DNA of 64,000 nt from Fimbriimonadaceae bacterium (lineage in GTDB: Bacteria > Armatimonadota > Fimbriimonadia > Fimbriimonadales > Fimbriimonadaceae), in the NCBI GenBank assembly GCA_019187105.1, contig JABAQM010000001.1, positions 372,001 through 436,000 of the forward strand, read 5' to 3'. The position numbers and the translations under genes are program-made. Below the pieces are notes generated by a model. The model was given only the letters and a program-made list of their open reading frames with translations, searched no databases and was not told where the DNA came from. Below are positions 1 to 9,288 of the stretch, piece by piece; within the stretch, counting starts at the first letter, position 1; each line of letters begins with the position of its first letter.

Positions 1-3000
1 CGGTCCATGGCGGCGTGGAGCTCGCGGAGGCGGAGGATGTCGGGGTCGCGCTCCTCGGGGTCGTGGAAGCGGTTATACGTCTTGGTCAGCCCCTCGTCGT
101 TGCGAACCATGAGCTCGGCGCGGAATTCGTAGTAAGTTTGGCCAACCGATTCGAGTCTGGGGTTTGCGTCCCAGTCACTGGGAAGCGGAAAGGTCTCAAA
201 GCAGTCTGTGGGCGTGTACCTTAGGTCGTCTTTGAGCGAGGAACCAAAGAACCGAGCCCACACTTCGTGGGGACGGGACTGAAGTATGCCAAAGGCAGGA
301 GACGCGACTGCGAAAATGATAAGATCAAGGGAATACACCATCCCAACTGGAACAAAGGTAAAGGCGCAAGTCCGACTGACTCGCGCGACTGTTAGCACCC
401 GCCCAAATCCGGCAATCGCCGCTCGCATTTCGGGGCGGGGCCGAATGAACTGCCACCACCGATCTTTTGCGCCAGCGTCATTTTGCTTCAATCGGTCTGG
501 TCTAACCTTCGAGGCCACTATAGCCATGAGGTCCGGCCAGAAGCGACGGCAATCCTCTTCGCTCTGCTCATCGAAGTTGATCACGTAGCGATGGTGCGCG
601 TGCGTTGCGCTGTCGTTAACCTCCTCGCCGCCGATGTAGGGGAATATGACTTCGGCGTTGCGCGGGTTATCGGCGATCAGGCGTTCCATGTCGGCGAGCG
701 AGTTTGCGACCCCTTTCGTGTCGGTATCGTCGAACGTAAACCCCATGCCAAGGACGATGCTCCCCTGAAAGCTCTTGCCCGCATTGGCGCGGAGCGGCTT
801 CGGGTCCTCGTTCCCGCCGCGATGGAAGAGGAACGCGGTGATGCGCTCGACTGGCTTGCCATCGAGCGATAGGGGATGGGGGATAGGGGATAGGGGATGG
901 GTCGCTTGGTCAAGGGCTGACTTCGCTTGTTCGCGAGGAGAATTCGCTTGTGCAAGGACTGAACTTGCTTGGTCAAGAGGAGAATTCACTTGTTCAAGAG
1001 CAGAACTTGCTTGGTCAAGAGGAAAAGTTGCATGGTCAAGAGCTGTCTTCGCTTGTTCAAGGACTGTCTTCACTTGTTCAGGAGCCGCCTGCGCCCGTTC
1101 AGGTGCAGAATTCCCGCCCTGCGCAGCACCCCCATCCCCTATCCCCCATTTCCCCACGCATACCACGCTCACAATCACCGCCGCCAGGCCGGGCCACTTG
1201 ACGCGGCGGCGGGCGTCGTAGATCGTTCCGCCGTGGCCGCATATCCATCGCAGGCCAGTCGACCGGGTGTCGCCTTGGCCGATTGTGTTGGTCGCGATGA
1301 GTCCGAAGGTGCCGTCCTTGCGGATAAGGTTGTACGCGCGGCGGAAGAAGTGCGCGACGAGGTCGGCGTTGCCATGGCTCTCAGGATGGATCTCCTGCAG
1401 CCACGTCGTGTACCCCTCCGGGTTCGAGGACGCGACCGTGTTCTTGCCCGCGAACGGCGGATTGCCGACGATGCCGTCGAATCCCCAGTTCCTCTGCAAG
1501 AAGATCTCGGGAAACTCAAATTCCCAATGGAACGGCGTGACCGGCAGCGCGCTGAGGCGGTCGGCGTACAGATCAAGTTCGGTTCGGAAGTCGCCCCGGC
1601 CCACAAACCCACGCACCCAATCGGCAACCTGCAGTTGGGCGGCCTTCCGCCCCTTGCCGTCCTTGCCCAGGAAGTAGGCGGTGACGACCACGTCGGCGAC
1701 GAGCCGCAGATCGGCCAGGATGCGATCCGCGCGCTCGAGTTCGGCCGCCAGCGTGTCGTGATCCTCGTCTCGCTCGGAGATGTCGAGCCGTATCCTCCGC
1801 ACCTCCTCGATCCTCTTGGGCAGGTCGGGATCGGTGAACGTCCGCTGCCCCGACGTATCCCAGCTCAGACAATCCACCTGCAGCCGATCCAGCCCAACCA
1901 GCGAATCGCCACACCGCAGCGCATGATCGAGGAAGGTGAACGCGTGATCCTTGGCCAGCGTCGCCAGCCACAGCGATACCTTGGCCAAGTCCACCGCCAT
2001 CGGGTTCCGGTCGACTCCGTAGAGGCACCGCTGGGCGATGAGCCGTCGCGCGACGATGACCTCGTCCTCGTCGGGTGGGATGGGCGGGGTGGTCCCATAG
2101 TGGTGCCAGGACTCCACAAGAGCATCAGCGAGCTGACGACAGGTCTCCACCAAGAACGCGCCCGACCCCATCGCGGGATCGCAGACGTTCAGCTCCAAGA
2201 TCCGCTCCGCCTTCGGCGGTCTGTCACCATCCTTGAGCCTTGCGAGAATCGGTTCGAGAGTGGTTCGGACGATGGGCTCGGTCAGCGAGCGAGGCGTGTA
2301 ATGGGAGCCAGACTTCCGCCGTGCTTCGCTCGGCTGCAGGATGAGCGACCCGGGTGGAACGATGTCCGACGTCGCCCGGAGGTCGACGACCTTGTGTAGA
2401 GCCGCATGGAGCCCATCGAGCGTGGCGGCATCTTTGACTCCCTTCTTGACGGCATCCGAAAGCTTTCGCCCCGCATTATCTTGGAGCCACTTCTCACGCT
2501 TCGCGCCAGACTCGGCGAGGAGCTCCTCCAAGTTGATCGTGGTCGGCGCGCCGTGCTTCTTCTCCGCCCGGATCGCGACCGAACGTCCGGTGGCGGTATC
2601 CACCTGGAATCCCATCATCGTCTCATACACCGACCCGATCTGCTCGACGTCCAGGGCTCGATACGAGAGTCGCTCTCCATCGAGGACGAGGAGCTTTTCC
2701 AGAACTCGGTAGATCGTGCCATCCGGGACGAGCGGGACCTCGAATCGCTCGCCCTGCTTGCGGGGCTCCTTTCGCCCTTCGAGGAACGGGAACCGCTCGG
2801 GGTCGAAAAGATCACCGTGCCGCTTGGGCAGTTTTCCGCCCGGATAATCCGCCCCGTCGTAAACCATGCGGAACAGAACAACAAGCTGCGCCCACGCCCC
2901 GAACCGTTGGTCCATGGTGTCGGGATAGAGAGCTGCGTCTTCCCTTAGCCGCTCGTGGAGCCCAGCGATGGAGTAGTAGCGCAGGAACGTTTCGTCCTGA

Positions 3001-3935
3001 GGCAACATGTCCCGCTCTTCGGCGTAGAGCAGGAAGACCATGCGCAAGATGACGGTCAGCAGAGCCCGATAAACGACGTCCGGGTCGCCCTCAAGGACTT
3101 CCTTCAGGAGCTCGCCCTTGCTGGCATCGTGGGCGGCTTGAAAGCCTCGGAGGAACTCATAAAGCCCCTCCAGAACTTGCTCGGCGAGCCGTTCGCTGAC
3201 CTCGTTCTGGAACTTGCGGCTGTCTTCGAGCAGAGCGGGGAGACGCTTGGTCTTGGGGAGCGAGAGGAGCCGCTCCTGACTGAGGAGCATCCGCATAGCC
3301 GCACAGATGGGTCGCCCAGCGGTACTTGCCATGTCGGAAACCTGGAAGTCCAGCCAGCCTGAACTCTCACCCCGAGGAGCCGAGACCAGACGGAGCGATT
3401 TGCCATTGAAGAGGAGTCCAGCTGAGACCCCGGTCTTCCGGAGGAGCCGCTCCATTCGGCCTTGCGCAGAAAGCTCGATTTGGTTTTTGGATTCGATGAC
3501 CTTGTCGAACTCAGTTCCGGGCTCGAGGACTTGGACCAGAAGCTGCCAAGGGGAAGCTCCTTCTTTGGGTTCGAGCTCTCGGACCGCGAAATCAGGTACG
3601 AGGGCCGGGCCACCCTCGCTGAGCTGGGTGGAGAGCTCCTCAGGTATGGGACTCTCTGGCGTTCCAGCATAGCCGTTGGGCGAGAAACTCCAGCCGAGAA
3701 CCTCCTTAGCGAATGGTTCGAAACCGAGGTTGACATCTTCAGCTCCCGTCTTGGTATCGAGCATTTCTTGCTCGATCAGCTCACGGAGGGCGCATTGGCC
3801 GTCGGTATCCCTGCGGTTGAGAATGGCACCCGCTCGAACGAGCGCGGGGGCGGAGACGACTAAGCCGACGGGCTTGACGAAGCCGAGCCATTCGAGATGG
3901 TCGAGGATGCGCGGATCGGCTTTGCTCTTCCTCAT
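1..3935 (-). CDS. drmMI: DISARM class 1-type adenine DNA methyltransferase (DrmMI-like), 3' end beyond window
   Basis: Large N6-adenine DNA methyltransferase of the Eco57I/PglX type. It would mark host DNA and work with the neighbouring helicase in phage restriction. The minus frame is open from the ATG at 3935 to the window edge (at least 1311 codons); the stop lies outside. The SAM-binding motif DPAMGSG starts near residue 586, followed by a YGVDRNPMAVDLAKVSLW segment. The catalytic motif NPPF is at residues 825-828. Near the left edge the frame reads NRFHDPEERDPDI, common in this family. The start overlaps the DrmD stop by one base (TGATG), so the two are translationally coupled. Oddity: a heptad-repeat insert interrupts the domain after NPPF (see the repeat entry). 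Only DrmD and this gene are visible, so the DISARM assignment rests on those two. A PglX/BREX-type or stand-alone restriction-modification enzyme is the alternative. Confidence 0.8.
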   Translation of the reverse strand, partial: MRKSKADPRILDHLEWLGFVKPVGLVVSAPALVRAGAILNRRDTDGQCALRELIEQEMLDTKTGAEDVNLGFEPFAKEVLGWSFSPNGYAGTPESPIPEELSTQLSEGGPALVPDFAVRELEPKEGASPWQLLVQVLEPGTEFDKVIESKNQIELSAQGRMERLLRKTGVSAGLLFNGKSLRLVSAPRGESSGWLDFQVSDMASTAGRPICAAMRMLLSQERLLSLPKTKRLPALLEDSRKFQNEVSERLAEQVLEGLYEFLRGFQAAHDASKGELLKEVLEGDPDVVYRALLTVILRMVFLLYAEERDMLPQDETFLRYYSIAGLHERLREDAALYPDTMDQRFGAWAQLVVLFRMVYDGADYPGGKLPKRHGDLFDPERFPFLEGRKEPRKQGERFEVPLVPDGTIYRVLEKLLVLDGERLSYRALDVEQIGSVYETMMGFQVDTATGRSVAIRAEKKHGAPTTINLEELLAESGAKREKWLQDNAGRKLSDAVKKGVKDAATLDGLHAALHKVVDLRATSDIVPPGSLILQPSEARRKSGSHYTPRSLTEPIVRTTLEPILARLKDGDRPPKAERILELNVCDPAMGSGAFLVETCRQLADALVESWHHYGTTPPIPPDEDEVIVARRLIAQRCLYGVDRNPMAVDLAKVSLWLATLAKDHAFTFLDHALRCGDSLVGLDRLQVDCLSWDTSGQRTFTDPDLPKRIEEVRRIRLDISERDEDHDTLAAELERADRILADLRLVADVVVTAYFLGKDGKGRKAAQLQVADWVRGFVGRGDFRTELDLYADRLSALPVTPFHWEFEFPEIFLQRNWGFDGIVGNPPFAGKNTVASSNPEGYTTWLQEIHPESHGNADLVAHFFRRAYNLIRKDGTFGLIATNTIGQGDTRSTGLRWICGHGGTIYDARRRVKWPGLAAVIVSVVCVGKWGIGDGGAAQGGNSAPERAQAAPEQVKTVLEQAKTALDHATFPLDQASSALEQVNSPLDQASSVLAQANSPREQAKSALDQATHPLSPIPHPLSLDGKPVERITAFLFHRGGNEDPKPLRANAGKSFQGSIVLGMGFTFDDTDTKGVANSLADMERLIADNPRNAEVIFPYIGGEEVNDSATHAHHRYVINFDEQSEEDCRRFWPDLMAIVASKVRPDRLKQNDAGAKDRWWQFIRPRPEMRAAIAGFGRVLTVARVSRTCAFTFVPVGMVYSLDLIIFAVASPAFGILQSRPHEVWARFFGSSLKDDLRYTPTDCFETFPLPSDWDANPRLESVGQTYYEFRAELMVRNDEGLTKTYNRFHDPEERDPDILRLRELHAAMD
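868..1156 (-). repeat. In-frame tandem 21-bp (heptad) repeat block flanked by inverted G-rich/C-rich repeats
   Basis: Inside the methyltransferase gene about ten degenerate 21-bp units lie between roughly 901 and 1105. On the minus strand they encode heptads such as EQAKTAL, DQASSAL and EQVNSPL. The block is bounded by a GGGGATA-type run at 870-901 and its inverted counterpart (CCCCATCCCCTATCCCC) at 1129-1145, which is translated as PLSPIP on one side. The reading frame is kept throughout. Units differ from one another, so the block is not a recent slippage product. From memory, relatives of this enzyme run directly from a VSVV segment to LDG at this place, so the block looks like an insertion. 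Confidence 0.75.
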
Positions 3936-6900
3936 CAGTTCGACTCCGGCCAGAGATAGACAAGGCCAACGGGCTCGATACGTGTGGCACGGACTTGATA
4001 GAAGGTCTTGATACGATCGGGCTCCGTTTGGAGATCTCGCTCGAACTGCTGGAGGCGAAGCGTCCAGGCTCGGGCATCGGCCTTGAGCTGGCGAAGCTCT
4101 TCATCGTTGAAGTCGCTTCCGAAATCCAGCTTGCCCTGGGACGCGTCTCGCTCATGCTTCGCGAGCCGTTCCTTGACTCGGACTTGCTGCGCTTTCAGTG
4201 TCGCCACCAGGTCACTGGCTTCCTTCTCGCCACGAGCAGCCAGCATCTCCTTGGCCTCCTCGGCAGTCTCTTCAGCCCGAAAAGTGAGCTGAACGAGCAA
4301 CTGTTCGATGTCAGATGAGGCTGTTTCGAGGAGTTTCTTCTGAATCGGCTCAGGGATGAAGCCATGCTTTGCCTTCCGAAGCGTGTCATCGAGGAGCTCT
4401 AGTGTCTTGGATTCAGTGTCCGCGGCGTACGGCTTCAGAGGTTCCTTTCGGAGAGACGGCTCGACCCACCTTGCCGTGATGGGGACGATCTCTTCGTGAA
4501 GACGCTCAGCAGATTGGCCGTAGAGCGACAAGCGGGCTAGCAGGACAACTCGAGGAATGGAGTCGGCGGATTGGCCGAGACAGGCGCGAGAAAGATCGTG
4601 GTGGACAAAGCCCTGTGATCGGAACCTCGCGAGCAACCTCTGGGCAACTCTTTGCTCGAGGTGGAGTTGGACCAACTCGTCCGTGAGGACTCCGGCATCC
4701 TCGAAGATTACGGGACGAATGGGCGATTCCTTGCGCCAATCAGCGATGTTCTGATTTGTCTTGCGCGGCTCGCGAAGCGTGTCAAGGGTGGCCGACCAAC
4801 TTGGATCGGTGATCGCCTTCTGGTCGAGTCGCGGAAACTCAAAGACCGTTCTTCCGTCGTGATCGACGCCTTGACGCAAGGGCTCCGAGTTCATGAGCTC
4901 GAGGGAGCAGGAGAGGGCGTTCCGGAACGGCTCCGGGTCGAACCCAGTCCACTTCCTCGAGGCATCCAAGATGGTTCGGCATCGTTCGATTTGGGCTTTG
5001 AGATCCTCTTGCCTCTCTCTCGCGTCTTCGAGTTCTTCGGCGGTCGTTTGCTTCAGCTTCTCGTCGAGATCCGCACGTTCGATTTCTTGGCGGAGGGCTT
5101 CGGCGTCTCGGTGTCGGATACCGCCTGACAGCTTCTTCTCGATGTTGCTATCGATGACCTGCGAGAGACTGCCGAGTTCCCGTTTGATGGTCTCCGTCTT
5201 CTTCACGAGAACTTCGAGAACGCGATCCTCAACACGCTGCGGTAGGACGAAGTAATGGCAACGGACCTCATCGGCGGGCTGGAGCTTCCGGTCGATTCGA
5301 CCATTGCGCTGTTCGATTCGACCTGGGTTCCAAGGAAGGTCGAAGTGGAAGAGATCGGCACAGTGCGCTTGGAAGTTGAGACCTTCGCGGGCGGCGTCGG
5401 TGGCAATCAAGATCCGGAGAGGATCTCGGGCCGGATCGGTATTGAACCTCCGCTGGATTTCTTTGCGGTTCTGGCTGCTGGTGAGTCCGTCTATGACCTC
5501 GATTCGGTCCTCGGCTTGGTCCGACGACTCAATGGCTTGTTCGAGAAGGGACTTGAGGTACCTCTTTGTCCCCTCCCGGTTCTCAGTGAAGATGATCACT
5601 CGGCGGTCATTCCATTTCGAGGTTCGCCCTTGCGCACTCATCCCGTAAGGAGGGAGATCCGGGCACATGTTGGTTCTGATCCAGTCGATGAGGGCGCGGA
5701 GCTTGGCGTCCGGATGGTGACGGGCATCCTCGGCGATCTTCTGCATCTGGTCGAGGAGTTGCTGCTCTTTGATCCAGAGTTCATTAGAGCTTTGGTCTTC
5801 TGAAATCAGACCTTCTGCGGTGAGGGTAGCCGACTCGATCTGGGCCGTTTCTTCGGCCTCGAGATCATCCGCGTCCCACTCGCCCCGTTCGTCATCGGCG
5901 TCTGGCGCATTCAGGAAGAGGTTGGGATCAAGGCGATCCGCATCATCGAGGCCAATTTCCTTGCGACGCTGTCGTTCGGCAGTGTTTCGATGAACCTTGA
6001 GGCTTCGTGAAAAGGCTTCCATCGAGGAAAGGAGACGCTGCTGGAGACCAACGATGAGGAGCCCAGCGGCCACCTGAGCTCGCTTGTTTGCTCCGGCGAA
6101 TCGCAGTTCTCGGATCGTGCGGTATTCGTCGAGCAGCCGTGACAGAACGAGTTCGGGGGCGTTGTCAGGCAAACCATCGATCGCTACACGGACGATACTG
6201 CGCTTCGGGAATCCACCTTGGATTGCGCGAATGTCCTCCTTCAGTCGACGAACCATGATCTCGTCGAGCGACTTCTTGCCTTGGACCGGGACTCCACGGG
6301 TGAAGCGATAGGGGTCGAGGAGCTCGAGCAGAGTCGAGAAGCTGTTCGAGTGGCCGTTATGAGGTGTTGCGGATAGGAAGAGACGGTGTTCAAATCTAGG
6401 GGCAAGATCTCGGATCGCGCGAGTGAACTTCGACTCGATTCCATACTTGCCACCGCTGGAGGGAGCGGCATGGTGCGCTTCATCAAGGATGAGAAGGGAG
6501 CCAGGCTGGAAGTCGCCGAGCCATTCTTCAAGCGTTTGAACATACGCGGGATCGATGAGCAGGTTGTGCGAAATCAAAAAGCGGCTATGAGTCCGCCATG
6601 GATTGACGCCAAACCCCCTTTCTCTCCGCATTCTGGTGAGATAGGCGCGGTCCAAGATCTCAAAGACGAGGCCGAACCGCTCTTCGAGCTCGGCCTTCCA
6701 TTGCTCGAGGACAGACGGAGGTGTCGCGATGACGATCGTTTTCGCTTTTTTCCGGAGCAGCAGTTCTCTTGCAATGAGACCCGCTTCGATGGTCTTGCCA
6801 AGACCTGTGTCATCGGCAATAAAGAGGTTGACTCGGGGAAGACGGAGAGCCTTACGGAGGGGCTCCATCTGGAACGCATCGATCTTGATACCAGCCCGGA

Positions 6901-7240
6901 ATGGGGATTGAAGGAGGCCGGGGTCGGTCGCGGTCACGCAGTTCCAACGAAGTGTGTGGAGGAACGCGGCAAAGAACTTGGGCTCATCGAATCCGCGACT
7001 TGCAAGGTCTTTCCAGGCTTCTTCTTGAAGCACCTCCGCGTCAACCTCGTAGTCCCATAAAACGTCCAGGTTCTGCCCCTGGGCGTCATCATCTGCGCAA
7101 GCAAGTCGGACGATGGGTGTTTGCTCGCCGTCATGAGCAACGACTTCGTCCACAAGCCACCTTCGGGAGCGGACCAGCACGAGGTCGCCAGCTCTTGGGG
7201 ACCTGACTAGGCTTGCGGGTGTCTCGATCTTGCCATTCAT
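3935..7240 (-). CDS. drmD: DISARM SNF2-like helicase DrmD
   Basis: SNF2/SF2 ATP-dependent helicase-translocase, about 1101 residues from the chosen start. The first RecA lobe shows a Walker A DTGLGKT near residue 144, a DEAHHAA box near 253 and SATPHNGHSNSF after it. The C-terminal lobe shows DAAREGLNFQ and RNGRIDR, with a charged coiled-coil-like tail beyond. These are family-typical for the class 1 DISARM helicase, thought to act with the DrmMI methyltransferase against incoming DNA. An upstream in-frame codon at 7309 exists. I prefer the ATG at 7240 because it has an AGGAG about 8 nt before it and overlaps the upstream stop as ATGA. Its 3' end overlaps the methyltransferase start (TGATG). 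drmA, drmB and drmC would be expected to the left, outside the window. Confidence 0.82.
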   Translation of the reverse strand: MNGKIETPASLVRSPRAGDLVLVRSRRWLVDEVVAHDGEQTPIVRLACADDDAQGQNLDVLWDYEVDAEVLQEEAWKDLASRGFDEPKFFAAFLHTLRWNCVTATDPGLLQSPFRAGIKIDAFQMEPLRKALRLPRVNLFIADDTGLGKTIEAGLIARELLLRKKAKTIVIATPPSVLEQWKAELEERFGLVFEILDRAYLTRMRRERGFGVNPWRTHSRFLISHNLLIDPAYVQTLEEWLGDFQPGSLLILDEAHHAAPSSGGKYGIESKFTRAIRDLAPRFEHRLFLSATPHNGHSNSFSTLLELLDPYRFTRGVPVQGKKSLDEIMVRRLKEDIRAIQGGFPKRSIVRVAIDGLPDNAPELVLSRLLDEYRTIRELRFAGANKRAQVAAGLLIVGLQQRLLSSMEAFSRSLKVHRNTAERQRRKEIGLDDADRLDPNLFLNAPDADDERGEWDADDLEAEETAQIESATLTAEGLISEDQSSNELWIKEQQLLDQMQKIAEDARHHPDAKLRALIDWIRTNMCPDLPPYGMSAQGRTSKWNDRRVIIFTENREGTKRYLKSLLEQAIESSDQAEDRIEVIDGLTSSQNRKEIQRRFNTDPARDPLRILIATDAAREGLNFQAHCADLFHFDLPWNPGRIEQRNGRIDRKLQPADEVRCHYFVLPQRVEDRVLEVLVKKTETIKRELGSLSQVIDSNIEKKLSGGIRHRDAEALRQEIERADLDEKLKQTTAEELEDARERQEDLKAQIERCRTILDASRKWTGFDPEPFRNALSCSLELMNSEPLRQGVDHDGRTVFEFPRLDQKAITDPSWSATLDTLREPRKTNQNIADWRKESPIRPVIFEDAGVLTDELVQLHLEQRVAQRLLARFRSQGFVHHDLSRACLGQSADSIPRVVLLARLSLYGQSAERLHEEIVPITARWVEPSLRKEPLKPYAADTESKTLELLDDTLRKAKHGFIPEPIQKKLLETASSDIEQLLVQLTFRAEETAEEAKEMLAARGEKEASDLVATLKAQQVRVKERLAKHERDASQGKLDFGSDFNDEELRQLKADARAWTLRLQQFERDLQTEPDRIKTFYQVRATRIEPVGLVYLWPESN

Positions 7241-9141
7241 TGGTTTAACTCCTGAAGGAGACTTTCGGGGTTCCAAACCCTGTTTGCGATCGCTTGGTAA
7301 AGGAGGCATCGCTCATCCAGGTCACCCCTGGTGAACCCATTGTAGGCATGAAACGGTAGTCCTAATTCGCCAATGAACCGTAGGAAGCCCGGGTTGTTTT
7401 GGTACGCGAGGGGAGCCATTGAGCCCGCGAGAAGGTTCTGGCCAAAGTAGTGATCTCGCTTGCTCTTATCAGGCGTCTCGCCTATGAAAGGCAGGGCTCC
7501 GTAGCTCGCGTTAAAACTCTTGGGAAGAAGTAGCAATCCGCCGAATCGGTTTCTGTGGCGGCGGAACTCGTCCGGGCTCGGAAACTCTTCTGCATGCCGT
7601 TCAGGCATATTCGCCCAGATGTGCTCGACTTCGTACCGATTCTTGCCGTCCTCCGCCATGTATTCCTCATACCGCGAAGACATGCCGCTCTGAAGCTCGA
7701 TGTACTCGGTGATTCGAGCGAGGAGGCAATGAAGCTGTTTACGGTTGCCCTGGTGCACAGTCAGGCCGATCCCGGCTTCGTGCATATAGCTGTTATTTGG
7801 GAAGTTCTCCTGCTCAGCCGTCAACTTGTCGTAAAGAACCTTAGCAAGCGGCTCCGGATCGAGCCCTCGGATGTCCTTCATCACGTTGAATGTCGCATAT
7901 TGCATCGTCGAATAGTCGGTAGCTCGATAATTCCAGATTCGCCACGCAAGCAGAATGTTGATGTATTGCCCGGCCAGCCGAAGTTTGCGCAGAACAGTGT
8001 CCCCGGAGTCTGTTGGCTTAAGCGAAGAGAGCAAAACCAAGTTCTGGAGAGTGAACCGATGGTGGGCGTTGTATCGGATGTGCTCCAGTCCTTCGGTTCG
8101 GAGTCGTGACGCATTGACGATCCCCTGGAACTGTCTGGAGAAGAAATCAAAGTCGCGGTTAATGAACTGGAAGAAGTCGTCGGATACCTTCAGCCCGACT
8201 TGGGCTGCTTGATCCCGTAGCCACCGATGAAACTCCGTTCCAATCCGGTCAAAGTCCTCGTTCTTTGCCCCTTTTTTGCGCTCTCGGATCTTGGTCGAGT
8301 ATTGGCTGCGGAGCCACGATTTGAAGAAGTCGGCTTCCAGCTTGTTCGAGAAATCCGTCTCTGCGTCGCGGTCGAGCTCTTGGATTTCCCGGATCCGCGC
8401 TTTCCATCGATCCGAGGCGGCTTCTCGCTTCTGGCTATCCGTTATGTTGGTAAGCAAGTACCCCTTGAGCATGTCGGACGGAGTAAGAGAGAGTCCCCGG
8501 TCGTTCATCGTCTCGAAGATCGTGTAGGCGTCATCGTCCGAATAGGCGGTGATCTCGACAAGGTGGACGTTGTCGGCGACCCAGTCGATGAAGAGCGGAA
8601 GGGCTTCCTCTTTGAGTTCGTCGGGGAAGCACGACTCGATGTCGGCGTATCGCTGAACGATGTTTCGGACCGATTCCGAGCGGTCGGTTGCATCGAAGGG
8701 GTCGCCTTTGTAAAGTGCCTCGAAGGCAGGGACGCGTTCACTGTCTTTGCCACCGTCGAGATTGAAAGCGATGTCGCCATACTGCTCGCTGACGATGAGG
8801 TCTTGGATCTTGGCCTTCTTCTCGCAGTGCATTTGCAAGTTGTTCAAGTAGATCAGGAGGATCGTGAGACTGGTGATGCGCTGTTGACCATCAACAATGA
8901 ACTTCAGCCCGCCCTTGTCGCTTATGATCACGGAGCCGAGGAAATAGTGCCCGTAATCTCGAACTTTGCTCCACGCATCGCCTTCCCTGTAGTCTTCGAG
9001 GAATCGATCTGACAGGTCGTCTATGAGCTCTTGAATCTGCTTCTCCTGCCATTTGTACTCGCGCTGGTAGTAGTCGATCGAGTAGCGTTTGTCCTTGAGC
9101 AGTTCACGGACGGTCTGGGCTTTACCAAGAATCTCCTTCAT
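7237..9141 (-). CDS. DUF262/DUF1524 GmrSD-like protein
   Basis: 634-residue protein with the two-part architecture of GmrSD type IV restriction enzymes and related defence proteins. The N-terminal DUF262 (ParB/GmrS-like) part shows YYQREYKW near residue 24, the nucleotide-binding IVDGQQRIT near 82 and FETMNDRGLSL near 209. The C-terminal DUF1524 (HNH-like) part shows YEVEHIW near 503-509 and N-R-GGLLLLP near 531-540. GmrSD enzymes cut modified DNA in an NTP-dependent way; whether this one does is inference. The final His-His-Asn arrangement is HNH-like but not the canonical HILP form. It is the first gene of the minus-strand defence operon; its TGA overlaps the DrmD ATG (ATGA). The 147 bp upstream (to 9288) hold its promoter region; I see no strong -35/-10 pair there. 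Confidence 0.85.
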   Translation of the reverse strand: MKEILGKAQTVRELLKDKRYSIDYYQREYKWQEKQIQELIDDLSDRFLEDYREGDAWSKVRDYGHYFLGSVIISDKGGLKFIVDGQQRITSLTILLIYLNNLQMHCEKKAKIQDLIVSEQYGDIAFNLDGGKDSERVPAFEALYKGDPFDATDRSESVRNIVQRYADIESCFPDELKEEALPLFIDWVADNVHLVEITAYSDDDAYTIFETMNDRGLSLTPSDMLKGYLLTNITDSQKREAASDRWKARIREIQELDRDAETDFSNKLEADFFKSWLRSQYSTKIRERKKGAKNEDFDRIGTEFHRWLRDQAAQVGLKVSDDFFQFINRDFDFFSRQFQGIVNASRLRTEGLEHIRYNAHHRFTLQNLVLLSSLKPTDSGDTVLRKLRLAGQYINILLAWRIWNYRATDYSTMQYATFNVMKDIRGLDPEPLAKVLYDKLTAEQENFPNNSYMHEAGIGLTVHQGNRKQLHCLLARITEYIELQSGMSSRYEEYMAEDGKNRYEVEHIWANMPERHAEEFPSPDEFRRHRNRFGGLLLLPKSFNASYGALPFIGETPDKSKRDHYFGQNLLAGSMAPLAYQNNPGFLRFIGELGLPFHAYNGFTRGDLDERCLLYQAIANRVWNPESLLQELNQ

Positions 9142-9288
9142 TTCTCGGCAACCCAGAATACTTCCTCTGAAAAGATCTCATAGCCACTTAGGTTCAGTGC
9201 AAGCTCGGGCGGACTTCCGGCCCAAGGCGGTCAGTTTGGACGAGATTCACCGAGGGAGTGTTCTTAATCGAGTTCCCACGACCGCCTG

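Noticed and set aside
889-1110. Possible CRISPR-like array
   Set aside because: The 21-bp units are contiguous without spacers, degenerate and in frame with a protein-coding gene; they are heptad repeats.
969-2399. 476-codon plus-strand open frame
   Set aside because: It is the antisense of the DNA methyltransferase, whose minus frame shows DPAMGSG and NPPF and is open across the whole region.
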